Part shown: positions 8,434 through 16,315 of the stretch, piece after piece
Layout: the number at the start of each line of letters is the position of its first letter
Position numbering within the stretch: position 1 is the stretch's first letter
Assembly: GCA_004297935.1 (NCBI GenBank)
Contig: SCRE01000006.1
Location: forward strand, 124,001 to 188,000
Reading direction: 5' to 3'
Origin: Microbacteriaceae bacterium
GTDB lineage: Bacteria; Actinomycetota; Actinomycetes; Actinomycetales; Microbacteriaceae
DNA length: 64,000 nucleotides
Notes under the pieces: generated by a model
Told to the model about the DNA's origin: nothing
What the model saw: only the letters and a program-made list of their open reading frames with translations
Database searches by the model: none
Translations under genes and position numbers: made by a program

Positions 8434-9367
8434 GCAATATACGTTGCGCCAGCTCGAGATCTTCGTCGCCGTTGCCGAGGCCGGACACTTCGGCAGAGCG
8501 GCCGAGGCGCTTCACATCTCGCAGCCCACGGTCAGTCAGGAGATCAATCGACTGGAGCGCCGACTCGGCATCCCGCTGTTCGACCGCTCGCGGCGGTCGG
8601 CGACCGTCACCCCGGCCGGTGAGGTCATGCTGACCGAAGGGCGCCTGCTGCTGCGACGCGCTGCGAACCTCATCGACAAGGTGCAGTTGTTCGAGACCTC
8701 GCGGATGCGTACGGCCCGCGTGATCGCAACCCCCAGCGTCGTCAATCGGCTCTTGCCCGCTGTGCTCAGCCGTGCCGAGCAGGAGCTCCCCGGCATTCAG
8801 ATCGATGAGACCCTGGTCGAGACCGGCGCGGTTTCGACCACGCTGGTCGACGAGCACGCCGACATCGGAATCGGGCGGTTTCTGAACGAGATCGACGGGT
8901 TCGACCTCGAGACGATCACCGACGAGCCCGTGCTCGTCGCCGTCAGCCGCAATCATCCGGCCTCACGAGAACGTCGTGTGAGCCTGAAGGACCTGGCGGA
9001 TCTGCCCCTGCTGCTGTGGCCGCGAGAACAGAATCCGGCGTACTACGACTACCTCATCGAACTCTGCACATCACGAGAGCTCAACCCGCTTGTGTTGATG
9101 AGCCCTCCCCTGATCGTGGGTTCGCGGCTCTATCTCCTGTCGGAGGGCCGGGCGTTCTCGCTCGTGCCGTGGTCGATGGCCGGGCGGCTGTCGGATGACC
9201 TCGCCGCGATTCGGCTGGACCGTCCGGCGACGTTGCCGCTCTCGATGCAATGGCGAGCGGACGACCCGCGTGCACCGCTGGCCGCGCTGCGTGACCTGAT
9301 CCGTTCCGAAGCCGCAATTCTGCAGGCGGAAGCGGCGCAGGCGGATGCGGTGGCGGGAGAGCGATAG
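8432..9367 (+). CDS. LysR-type transcriptional regulator
   Basis: 311 aa. The N-terminal winged helix-turn-helix is canonical: LRQLEIFVAVAEAGHFGRAAEALHISQPTVSQEINRLERRLGIPLFDRS (residues 5-53). It is followed by a linker helix and the two-lobe effector domain beginning MRTARVIATPSVV. The RNA is probably leaderless. ATAG-N7-CTAT sites lie at its own start and just after its stop, before the MFS gene. The likely targets are itself, psuG-psuK (divergent) and the downstream MFS transporter. The inducer is unknown; uracil, pseudouridine or another nucleoside is a guess from context. Confidence 0.9.
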   Translation: MQYTLRQLEIFVAVAEAGHFGRAAEALHISQPTVSQEINRLERRLGIPLFDRSRRSATVTPAGEVMLTEGRLLLRRAANLIDKVQLFETSRMRTARVIATPSVVNRLLPAVLSRAEQELPGIQIDETLVETGAVSTTLVDEHADIGIGRFLNEIDGFDLETITDEPVLVAVSRNHPASRERRVSLKDLADLPLLLWPREQNPAYYDYLIELCTSRELNPLVLMSPPLIVGSRLYLLSEGRAFSLVPWSMAGRLSDDLAAIRLDRPATLPLSMQWRADDPRAPLAALRDLIRSEAAILQAEAAQADAVAGER

Positions 9368-9382
9368 ATAGTCATAGTCTAT
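9368..9382. promoter_or_regulatory. Second ATAG-N7-CTAT operator, before the MFS gene
   Basis: ATAGTCATAGTCTAT repeats the arms and spacing of the site at 8419-8433. It begins one base after the LysR stop codon and lies 62 bases upstream of the MFS start, which suggests the regulator also controls the transporter. Confidence 0.6.
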
Positions 9383-9444
9383 GTTACTAGGTCATTTGCA
9401 TTGTTGTTGCCTCTCGCCTCGTCGGCTAGCCTTGACGCACACAC

Positions 9445-10740
9445 ATGAATTCTTCCGACACTCTGAACCCGACCGAACCCAACCCGACCGAACCGATCCG
9501 CGCTGTGGCATTCACTGCCTCAAGCGCACCCTCACCCGCGCGAGAAACGCTGCGTGCCGTCGGCGGCGGCTTCTTCCCGCTCGCCTTCATCAGCCGGCTG
9601 CCCTTCGCGATGACGGTCGTCGGCGTGTTGACGATCGTGTCAAGCGTCCGCGGCTCCGTCACGGAGGCCGGTATCGTATCCGCGGTCGCCGGCATCGGAA
9701 CAGCCGTCTTCGGCCCACTGCTGGGCTCGTTCGCCGACAAGCACGGGCAGCGGCTCGTTCTGCTGATCGCGGCGACCGTCAACGTCGCAAGCCTGGTCGG
9801 TTTCGTCTCGCTGACGTTCTCGCTGGCCTCGATCCTCTGGCTCGCCGTCGTCGCCTTCCTGCTCGGCGCCAGCACACCGCAGGTGGCACCGATGTCCAGA
9901 ACCCGCCTCGTCTCGATCGTGACAACCAGAACAGGCGGACGGCAGCGCGCCCAGGCGCTTTCTCTGGTGATGAGCTATGAGTCGGTCGCGGACGAGCTCG
10001 CGTTCGTACTGGGCCCCGTGGCGGTCGGGGTCATCGCATCCGCCCTCGGCGCGGGCGCGCCACTGGCCATCGCCGCGGGCATCACGGCACTGTTCGTGGT
10101 CGCCTTCGCCCTGCACCGCACGGCGAAACTGCCGATCCACGAGCCCTTGGCCGAAGAGGCTGCGACCCGGACGCGCCTGTTCACCTTCAGCCTGCTGATC
10201 CTGCCGATCGGCATGTTCTTCGTCGGCGGATTCTTCGGCTCCGTTCTCACCGCCGTGACCGTTTTCATGCGCAACCAGGGTGACGAGCTGGCCACCGGCG
10301 TCGTCTACGGCGGCATGAGCATCGGTTCGGTGATCACCGCGATCCTGATCGCGTTCGCACCCCGGCGCTTCACCCTGCGGACCCGCTGGCTGTGCTTCGC
10401 GGTGATCGCACTGGCGGCGGTTCTCGCACTGATCGTCGCCCCGTCCATCGCCCTCGTGACCGTCGGACTGGTCGCGGCCGGGTTCGGCATCGGTGTTGTG
10501 ATCGTGACCATCTTCACCACGGCCAACCAGCGCACGCCCGCCGCACGCACGACGACCGTGATGACCATGCTCTCCAGCGCCCTGATCGTCGGCCAGGCAC
10601 TGTTCAGCGCGGTCGGCGGTCTCGTCTCGGATGCGTTCGGTTCCGGCGCCGGGTTCGCCCTGGCGGCTGCGGCGGCCCTGATCATCGTGTTGGTCGCGAC
10701 TGTCAACCTGGCCGCGGACCGTCCAGCTGCGATCGAATAG
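9445..10740 (+). CDS. MFS transporter
   Basis: 431 aa with about twelve hydrophobic helices in two halves. The loop 2-3 motif is GSFADKHGQRLVLL, matching the MFS motif A pattern (GxxADrxGrr). The short N-terminal cytosolic tail includes TLNPTEPNPTEP, made by a 15-bp tandem duplication at 9466-9495. It lies behind the second ATAG-N7-CTAT site, so it is probably regulated by the upstream LysR protein. The substrate is unknown; nucleoside uptake or drug efflux are both possible. The stop at 10738-10740 is convergent with the next gene. Confidence 0.85.
   Translation: MNSSDTLNPTEPNPTEPIRAVAFTASSAPSPARETLRAVGGGFFPLAFISRLPFAMTVVGVLTIVSSVRGSVTEAGIVSAVAGIGTAVFGPLLGSFADKHGQRLVLLIAATVNVASLVGFVSLTFSLASILWLAVVAFLLGASTPQVAPMSRTRLVSIVTTRTGGRQRAQALSLVMSYESVADELAFVLGPVAVGVIASALGAGAPLAIAAGITALFVVAFALHRTAKLPIHEPLAEEAATRTRLFTFSLLILPIGMFFVGGFFGSVLTAVTVFMRNQGDELATGVVYGGMSIGSVITAILIAFAPRRFTLRTRWLCFAVIALAAVLALIVAPSIALVTVGLVAAGFGIGVVIVTIFTTANQRTPAARTTTVMTMLSSALIVGQALFSAVGGLVSDAFGSGAGFALAAAAALIIVLVATVNLAADRPAAIE
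9466..9495. repeat. 15-bp tandem duplication at 5' end of the MFS gene
   Basis: AACCCGACCGAACCC is followed directly by AACCCGACCGAACCG, giving repeated NPTEP pentapeptides in frame. Confidence 0.85.
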
Positions 10741-10752
10741 CCTAACGCGGAG

Positions 10753-12045
10753 CTAGTCGCGCAGCGAGGCCCCCGTGGTCTGCCCGAAGTCGATATGGAG
10801 ATGATCGCAGGTGTCGTCGAACGGCACCAGGTTGGTCAGCGACATCGACGAACGGCATTCCTGCTGGCCGACGTGACTGCCCGGCGGAACCAGCGGGTCC
10901 AGAATTCGTATCAAGCGCACGGAGTCGGCATCGCCACCGGTGAGGCTTTGACCATTGAGCCTGTCGAAGTCCACCGCGTGTCCGCCACCGTCTGCGTAGT
11001 GCGCGGATGCGGTGCCGGCGCCCTCGATCTGCCCGGTGCAGCGGCGATTGATGTCGCTGACACCCACCGTGCGGAAGTTGTCGAGCGCCACCTCGATCAC
11101 CTGCAACACGCGATAGTCAACCCCGCATCCCGGGACAGCGATACCCTCGGCCAGGTTGCGAATCTCCGGAATGTGGTCGGGCACGGAGCCGGTCAGCCGG
11201 CCCGCAGCGACGGCGCTCATGATCTTCGCCGCGAGCGCCTGAACGGTCGAAGGCACCGTCGTGCCGAGCGTCGAGTCCCACGCCGCCACGTTTTCGATCA
11301 TCGTGTAGGTCTCGCGATTGTCCTTGGGCATCACCACATTGGCCACGGACAGCGTCTGGCTGGCGAGCGTCCCGCTGCGCACTCCGGTGTGCGACGAGAT
11401 CGCATAGGCCGGGAGCGCGAACGTGGTGACCAGTCCGGCCGCCGCGAGCATCGCCGCGAGGCTGGACAGCTTCCGCTTGCGCACCGGATGGCGCGAGGCG
11501 CGTTGAGGGCGGACATCCGCCTTGGCAGCGCGCAGACGGACGCTCTGCCTCACAGGCACGCCTGCCTGCAGGATCGCGGGAACCGCAGCGCCGAGCCTGC
11601 GAGAACCGCCATGGTCGCGCCCGCGCCCGCGCTCGTCCTGCTCGCGGCGCTGCCGCCGCGTTTGCACCGCGCCGGCCGGCGTCTGAGTCTCCGGCTGCCA
11701 CACAGCCGATTCTTGCGAGATCGGAGCCGACCCGGCCGGCCCGGGAACCGCCGGCGACGCACCATCCCGGGACGCATCATCCCGGGACGCATCATCCCGG
11801 GACGCATCATCCCAGAGCGCGCCGAACACGGACGCGGCCTGCAATTCCTGCTGCACCTCACGCCGGTGTGGCGCCGTATCGAGCGCAGCGATCGCCGTAA
11901 GGGCCGCGGCTGCCGCGCGCTCGCGCTCGCGCAACTGGCGGCGGGTCAACGGTGCGCACCCGGGTGTCCCCGGCACGGCGCCCGCTTCGCGGTGACCGGT
12001 TCCGCCGTCGCCAACCAGCGCGGTGTGGCCGGTCGGGAATGACAC
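10753..12045 (-). CDS. Membrane-anchored protein with M15-like (VanY/MepA type) C-terminal domain
   Basis: 430 aa from GTG at 12045, chosen because GGAGG lies 9 bases upstream; an in-frame ATG at 12111 has no such site. Layout: basic, Arg-rich N-terminal region with LTRRQLRERERAA (residues 33-45), a DDASR repeat at about 79-94, one membrane segment at about 193-215 ending ALPAYA, and an outer domain. The last part has GGGHAVDF (His356, Asp359) and CDHLHIDFG (His415/His417), the His-x2-Asp and late His pattern of zinc LD-carboxypeptidases of the M15/LAS fold. A role in peptidoglycan trimming is inferred; the domain is divergent and could be non-catalytic. Confidence 0.6.
   Translation of the reverse strand: MSFPTGHTALVGDGGTGHREAGAVPGTPGCAPLTRRQLRERERAAAAALTAIAALDTAPHRREVQQELQAASVFGALWDDASRDDASRDDASRDGASPAVPGPAGSAPISQESAVWQPETQTPAGAVQTRRQRREQDERGRGRDHGGSRRLGAAVPAILQAGVPVRQSVRLRAAKADVRPQRASRHPVRKRKLSSLAAMLAAAGLVTTFALPAYAISSHTGVRSGTLASQTLSVANVVMPKDNRETYTMIENVAAWDSTLGTTVPSTVQALAAKIMSAVAAGRLTGSVPDHIPEIRNLAEGIAVPGCGVDYRVLQVIEVALDNFRTVGVSDINRRCTGQIEGAGTASAHYADGGGHAVDFDRLNGQSLTGGDADSVRLIRILDPLVPPGSHVGQQECRSSMSLTNLVPFDDTCDHLHIDFGQTTGASLRD
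11759..11818. repeat. 15-bp tandem repeat, 4 units
   Basis: Four head-to-tail units of GCATCATCCCGGGAC (the first and last diverged by a few bases) encode the DDASR pentapeptide repeat in the M15-like protein. Confidence 0.92.
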
Positions 12046-12436
12046 CGTGCTGGTCCTCCGTGCACAATACAGGTCGTAGCGAAGCAACCCGGATCGGGGC
12101 AGCGGTCGCATCGCCTGTCCCGGTCTCGCAGCCGAATCGACTCTCAGCCGAACAGACGACGCTTCGACGTTACGCGTTCGTGATCAATTTGTCACGCCAG
12201 CACCGCGCTTTCGCAGGTTCTCCCGGCCAGGTTCTCACGACCAACGAGACCGACGGCCCTGATTCGCCGGTGCACGCATGCCGGCTCGTGCGTGCATCGC
12301 TCACGGGTACGACGCAACCCTGTTGCGGGTCACCGTTCATCGCGCGCACCGCACATTGGGTGGCGACTTCGGCGTGACGGGTCTACCCTGGGCGGATCAA
12401 CGCCGACTCCGGACCTTCCAACGATGGGAGCATCTC
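12046..12436. other. Divergent intergenic region before the lectin gene
   Basis: 391 bases between the M15-like gene and the lectin gene. A TACCCT hexamer at 12384-12389 could be a -10 for the lectin gene, and GGGAG at about 12426 is its ribosome binding site. Long open frames crossing this stretch continue from the lectin frame without a better start. I see nothing else convincing. Confidence 0.4.
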
Positions 12437-13555
12437 ATGGGATGGAGCATCAAGAACCTCAGCAGAGCGACCGCAGGAACGCCCCAAGCCGTCCACCAGC
12501 CGACGGCGTGGTTGTTCGCGCAGTTCACACGCCACGTCGTCTTCCAGGGCTTCTCGCCCGCCACCGGCGACGACGGCCAATTGTACGAACTGTACTGCAA
12601 CGACAGCGACGAATGGAGCGTCAAGAACCTCGTCAGCGAGGCCGGCGGCGCGCCGGCGGCGACGAACGCCAACGGTTACATCTGGGCCCATCAAGGGTCG
12701 CAGCACGTGGTCTATCAGGGACAGCAGTTCGACGGCCAGGTGCACGAACTCTGGTACACGGAAGACGACGGCTGGAATGCGAACAACCTGACGACCGCCG
12801 CCCCGCATGCACCGCTCACGCTCACCCAGCCGTTCGGCTACGAAACCTACTACGACGGCTCGCAGCGTGTGGTCTACCAGGCACGGGACCGGCACGTCCA
12901 CGAGCTGCGCAATGCCGGCAACGGCTGGCACGACCTCGACCTCACCGCCGCAAGCGGAGCGCCGCTGTGCACACCGACCTCCGCACCGACCGGCTATTCG
13001 TTCGAAGACCAGCGGACCGCGCACGTGCTCGTCCACACCGAAGAGGGCCACATCCTGGAGTACTGGGCGGATGCCTCGGCCTGGCATTGGGGCGACCTGA
13101 CCGCCGCGACCGGCGCGCCTCCGGTCTCCGACGCGGAGACCCTGCACGGCTACGTCTTCCGCGGCCAGGGCACACAGCATGTCGTCTACGTCGGGGTCGA
13201 CGGCCACGTGCACGAGCTGTGGTGGAACACAGCCGGCTGGCACTCCAACGACCTGACGGCGGCGACCGGCGCAATCGCCGCGGTCCCAGCCACCAGTCCC
13301 GCCGGTTATGCGTTCGAGTCGGGCCTCTTCCAGCCCGCCGCCACCCAACACGTCTTCTTCATCGGTACCGATCAGCACATCCACGAACTGTGGTGGGACG
13401 CGAGCGGCTGGCACGTCAATGACATCGCCGCCCGCGTCGGTGCGCCGGCCGTGGTCGGCGACGCGGTCGGGTTCGTGGAAGTGGACCAAGGCAGCCAGAA
13501 CATCTTCTATCTGAGCGACGCGCACGAGATCATCGAATTGCGCTGGACACCGTGA
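12437..13555 (+). CDS. Seven-bladed beta-propeller lectin-like protein (PLL/fucose-lectin type), cytosolic
   Basis: 372 aa from ATG at 12437, behind GGGAG. The whole protein is seven tandem repeats of about 50 aa, at roughly 3-53, 60-107, 113-160, 164-211, 216-263, 268-320 and 325-371. Each has the pattern GWxxNDLTAATGAP, then Gly-Tyr, then QHVVYxGxDGHVHELWW. This WW-ending repeat is what I know from seven-bladed propeller lectins of the Photorhabdus PLL/fungal fucose-lectin kind. There is no signal peptide, membrane segment or sorting motif, so it is either cytosolic or exported unconventionally. Blades 5 and 6 are closest to each other, suggesting recent duplication. The ligand is unknown; the neighbour is a peptidoglycan-type hydrolase-like protein. 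Confidence 0.75.
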   Translation: MGWSIKNLSRATAGTPQAVHQPTAWLFAQFTRHVVFQGFSPATGDDGQLYELYCNDSDEWSVKNLVSEAGGAPAATNANGYIWAHQGSQHVVYQGQQFDGQVHELWYTEDDGWNANNLTTAAPHAPLTLTQPFGYETYYDGSQRVVYQARDRHVHELRNAGNGWHDLDLTAASGAPLCTPTSAPTGYSFEDQRTAHVLVHTEEGHILEYWADASAWHWGDLTAATGAPPVSDAETLHGYVFRGQGTQHVVYVGVDGHVHELWWNTAGWHSNDLTAATGAIAAVPATSPAGYAFESGLFQPAATQHVFFIGTDQHIHELWWDASGWHVNDIAARVGAPAVVGDAVGFVEVDQGSQNIFYLSDAHEIIELRWTP

Positions 13556-13607
13556 CAACTCGATAGGCCGTGGACCGAAGCCGGACTCTAGGCTTTGCCT
13601 TCGCAGG

Positions 13608-14981
13608 TCACGACGCCGCCATGTCGGTGAACCGCGAGAAATGTCCCTGGAACGCGACCGTCACGGTGCGCGTCGGGCCATTGCGATGCTTCGCGACGAT
13701 GAGGTCGGCTTCGCCGGCGCGCGCATTGTCCTTCTCATAGGCGCTCTCCCGGTGCAGCAGGATGACCATGTCGGCATCCTGCTCGATCGAGCCGGATTCC
13801 CGCAGATCGCTCAGTGCCGGCAGCTTGTCCTGACGCTGCTCGGGTCCACGGTTCAGCTGGGAGAGCGCGATCACCGGCACCTGCAGCTCCTTCGCCAGCA
13901 ACTTGAGCGCGCGCGAGAACTCACTGACCTCCTGCTGGCGGGACTCGACCCGTTTGCCGCTCGTCATCAACTGCAGATAGTCGATGACGACCATCTTGAG
14001 CCCGACCCGCTGCTTGAGCCGTCGGCACTTCGCACGGATTTCGACGAGCGTCATGTTCGGACTGTCGTCGATGTAGAGCGGTGCGTCATTGATCCGGCCG
14101 CGTGTCGATGCGATCGTGGCCCAGTTCTGCTTGTCGAGCGTTCCCTTGCGCATGCTCTGCAATGGAATGGAGGCCTCGGCCGACAGCAAGCGCATCGCGA
14201 TCTCGCTGCGCCCCATCTCCAGCGAGAAGAAGATGGTCGGAAGATCGTGCTTGATGGCGGCGGAGCGCGCGAAGTCCAGTGCAAGCGTCGACTTGCCGAG
14301 CGCGGGCCGCGCCGCGACAATGATCATCTGGCCGGGGTGCAGGCCGTTCGTCAGGTCGTCGAGGTCCGCGAACCCGGTCGGTACGCCCGTCATCGAGCCG
14401 TCAGTGTGCGTCGCCGCCTCGATCTCGTCGATGGCGACGGTGACGGCCTCCGTCAGCGGGACGTAGTCTTCCGTCTCGGTCGAGCCGGTCACCGCGTAGA
14501 TCTCGGCCTGCGCATTGTTGACCAGGTCGAGCACCTCGCCCTCCGCCGCGTAGCCCATCTGCGTGATCCGCGTTCCGGCCTCCACCAGGCGGCGCAGCAG
14601 CGCCCGCTCGGCGACGATGGATGCGTAGTAGCCTGCGTTCGCCGCGGTCGGCACCAGGCTGGTCAGGGTGTGCAGATATTCCGCGCCGCCCGCTCGCGAC
14701 AGTTCGCCCTGCTTGGTCAGCTCATCCGTCACCGTGATGACGTCGGTCGGCTCGCCCTGCGCGTACAGCGACAGGATCGCATCGAAGATCAACTCGTGCT
14801 TCGGGATGTAGAAATCCAGCGCCCTGACGACCTCGACGACGTCGGCGACGGCATCCTTGCTGAGCATCATGCCGCCGAGTGCGCTCTGCTCCGCTAAAAG
14901 GTCGTGAGGGGGAGTGCGTTCGGTCGAACGTGTCTCCCCGGTGGGCCGCGAGTCGGCCAGCCCTAGGTGAGCAATTGACAC
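13608..14981 (-). CDS. dnaB: Replicative DNA helicase DnaB
   Basis: 457 aa from GTG at 14981, chosen because GGAGGAGG lies just upstream; the in-frame codon at 14996 overlaps that site. The N-terminal helical domain (PPHDLLAEQSALGGMMLS) is followed by the RecA-like core. It has Walker A ARPALGKSTLAL, Walker B region MVVIDYLQLM, LSQLNRGPEQR and the arginine finger segment LRESGSIEQDADMV. There is no intein. It unwinds DNA at the fork as a hexamer. It is convergent with the lectin gene and separated from rplI by 541 bases with origin-like features. Confidence 0.97.
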   Translation of the reverse strand: MSIAHLGLADSRPTGETRSTERTPPHDLLAEQSALGGMMLSKDAVADVVEVVRALDFYIPKHELIFDAILSLYAQGEPTDVITVTDELTKQGELSRAGGAEYLHTLTSLVPTAANAGYYASIVAERALLRRLVEAGTRITQMGYAAEGEVLDLVNNAQAEIYAVTGSTETEDYVPLTEAVTVAIDEIEAATHTDGSMTGVPTGFADLDDLTNGLHPGQMIIVAARPALGKSTLALDFARSAAIKHDLPTIFFSLEMGRSEIAMRLLSAEASIPLQSMRKGTLDKQNWATIASTRGRINDAPLYIDDSPNMTLVEIRAKCRRLKQRVGLKMVVIDYLQLMTSGKRVESRQQEVSEFSRALKLLAKELQVPVIALSQLNRGPEQRQDKLPALSDLRESGSIEQDADMVILLHRESAYEKDNARAGEADLIVAKHRNGPTRTVTVAFQGHFSRFTDMAAS

Positions 14982-15025
14982 TCGCGCCTCCTCCACGCTT
15001 GTCGAACCCGGCGAACTTCATCCCC

Positions 15026-15105
15026 CACAGTCACATCCCCACAGTCGCATCCCGCAGTCGCATCCTCACAGTCGCATCCTCACAGTCGCATCCTCACAGT
15101 CGCAG
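15026..15105. repeat. 14-bp tandem repeats (about 6 units) upstream of dnaB
   Basis: Successive copies of the CACAGTCGCATCCT unit, the first slightly diverged, run up to the hairpin that begins at 15102. There is no spacer diversity, so it is not a CRISPR. It lies in the probable 5' leader of dnaB. Confidence 0.85.
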
Positions 15106-15150
15106 AGGCCACCGACAATCTCGGATTCCGAGGTTGTCGGTGGCCTCTGC
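15102..15150. repeat. Long near-perfect hairpin, 17 bp + G-U + 5 bp
   Basis: The outer arms GCAGAGGCCACCGACAA (15102-15118) and its exact complement (15134-15150) enclose CTCGG-ATT-CCGAG, joined through one T/G pair. In RNA this is 23 stacked pairs with a 3-base loop. No U-tract follows on either strand, so it is not a typical intrinsic terminator. Confidence 0.9.
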
Positions 15151-15202
15151 AAGTCGACGCGGCTCTACCCTAGGCAGCCCGGTGACCGCACACAACCCGG
15201 CC

Positions 15203-15278
15203 TGTGGACAACGCTGTGGGAAATCTGCGCGAAACGCCGGGATTCGTGTGCAAACCAGGTGGGATAACTTGTGGACAA
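15203..15278. promoter_or_regulatory. Two DnaA boxes (TTGTCCACA type) upstream of dnaB
   Basis: TGTGGACAA occurs at 15203-15211 and 15270-15278. Its complement TTGTCCACA is a form preferred by high-GC actinobacterial DnaA. The same orientation and a 67-base distance, upstream of dnaB, suggest DnaA control of helicase expression. Confidence 0.5.
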
Positions 15279-15441
15279 CAAAACAATTCCGTCGATGTTA
15301 TTACCGCTGACCTGGGATTCGTCTGTCCCCAGCATGTGGATTCTAAGTAGCTTCGACACGCAGTTGAATGTTGCTCGAATTGGGGGTACCCCTGTGCACA
15401 AACATGTTAAAAAGGGCTTGCGCTCGACCATTAAATGGGTG

Positions 15442-15466
15442 TAGCGGCGGGCACTGCCCGCCGCTA
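15442..15466. terminator. Hairpin terminator after rplI
   Basis: TAGCGGCGGGCA and TGCCCGCCGCTA are perfect 12-base complements around a single C, 57 bases past the rplI stop. It is a GC-rich stem without a clear U-tract on the minus strand. Confidence 0.65.
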
Positions 15467-15522
15467 CTGTGACCGCTGCTACCGTGCCCGCCGCCGCGCC
15501 CGTGCAAGCGCGGTTCCGTGAG

Positions 15523-15975
15523 CTACTTCGCGGCGGCCACCTGAAGGGTGATCGTTGCGAAGAGGTCCTCACGCAGGCGAACGGTCGCCTCGTGCACGCC
15601 GACGACCTTGATGGGGTTCGGCAGCTCGATCTTCTTCTTGTCGACGGCGCCGATTCCGGCTGCGGCGACCGCGTCAGCGATGTCGGCGGTCTTGACGGAC
15701 CCGAACAGGCGTCCTTCCTTGCCGGCCTTGACCGTGAGCTTGACCTTGGTGGCCTCGAGCTTGGCCTTGAGGTCCTGAGCTTCCTCGATGGTGGCGAGTT
15801 CGCGAGCGGCACGCGCCGCCTTGATCTGATCGATCTGCTTCTCGGCGCCACGACTCCACGCGACGGCGAAGCCCTGCGGGATCAGGTAGTTGCGCCCGTA
15901 GCCGTTCTTGACCTCCACCACGTCGCCCGCAGAGCCAACACCGGTGACCTCGTGGGTCAGAATGAGTTTCGACAT
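15523..15975 (-). CDS. rplI: 50S ribosomal protein L9
   Basis: 150 aa, normal length. The N-terminal RNA-binding lobe has the L9 signature [26 protein letters not shown] (residues 13-38). A long helix follows, and then the C-terminal 23S-binding lobe ([14 protein letters not shown]). It is last in rpsF-ssb-rpsR-rplI, 12 bases after rpsR, and is followed by a hairpin at 15442-15466. Confidence 0.97.
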   Translation of the reverse strand: MSKLILTHEVTGVGSAGDVVEVKNGYGRNYLIPQGFAVAWSRGAEKQIDQIKAARAARELATIEEAQDLKAKLEATKVKLTVKAGKEGRLFGSVKTADIADAVAAAGIGAVDKKKIELPNPIKVVGVHEATVRLREDLFATITLQVAAAK

Positions 15976-15987
15976 TCTTCCTTACTC

Positions 15988-16251
15988 CTAACGGCCTGAG
16001 CCGGCGTACGGGAGAAGTGCCATTTCGCGGGCGTTCTTGACGGCCTTGGCGATCAGGCGCTGCTCCTGCACGGAGACACCGGTGATACGACGAGCGCGGA
16101 TCTTCCCCCGCTCCGAGATGAACTTGCGCAGTGTTGCGACGTCCTTGTAGTCGATCACGCCGACGCGGATGGACTTCGCCGGAGCGGCGTTCTTTCCATC
16201 CTTGCCCTTGCGGATCGGCTTGCGGCGGTCGCCGCTTGACTTTCCAGCCAT
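15988..16251 (-). CDS. rpsR: 30S ribosomal protein S18
   Basis: 87 aa. The core [50 protein letters not shown] is the canonical S18 fold that binds S6 on the 30S platform. There are no Cys zinc ligands, so this is the zinc-independent (C-) form. The basic N-terminal tail is usual. It sits between ssb and rplI. Confidence 0.97.
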   Translation of the reverse strand: MAGKSSGDRRKPIRKGKDGKNAAPAKSIRVGVIDYKDVATLRKFISERGKIRARRITGVSVQEQRLIAKAVKNAREMALLPYAGSGR

Positions 16252-16315
16252 GGTTTTTCCTTAATTCAATTCGGTGATCGAGTAGCGCGCGGCGCCAGCC
16301 GCACGCGTATCGAGA

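Larger units (their letters stand above)
14982..15522. other. dnaB-rplI intergenic region with iterations, hairpin and DnaA boxes
   Basis: 541 bases without a gene. In order it holds 14-bp tandem repeats (about 15026-15105), a very long hairpin (15102-15150), two TTGTCCACA-type DnaA boxes (15203, 15270), an AT-rich stretch around 15275-15305, and a terminator hairpin for rplI (15442-15466). The dnaB promoter should lie here. The combination resembles a small DnaA-responsive element. Confidence 0.6.

Noticed and set aside
12179-12196. CGTGA...TCACG palindrome as a CRP/GlxR site
   Set aside because: The spacing is 8 bases, not the 6 of CRP-type sites, and the position relative to any start is poor.
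15026-15105. Possible CRISPR-like array upstream of dnaB
   Set aside because: Units are 14 bp, directly adjacent, with no unique spacers and no cas genes; it is a simple tandem repeat.
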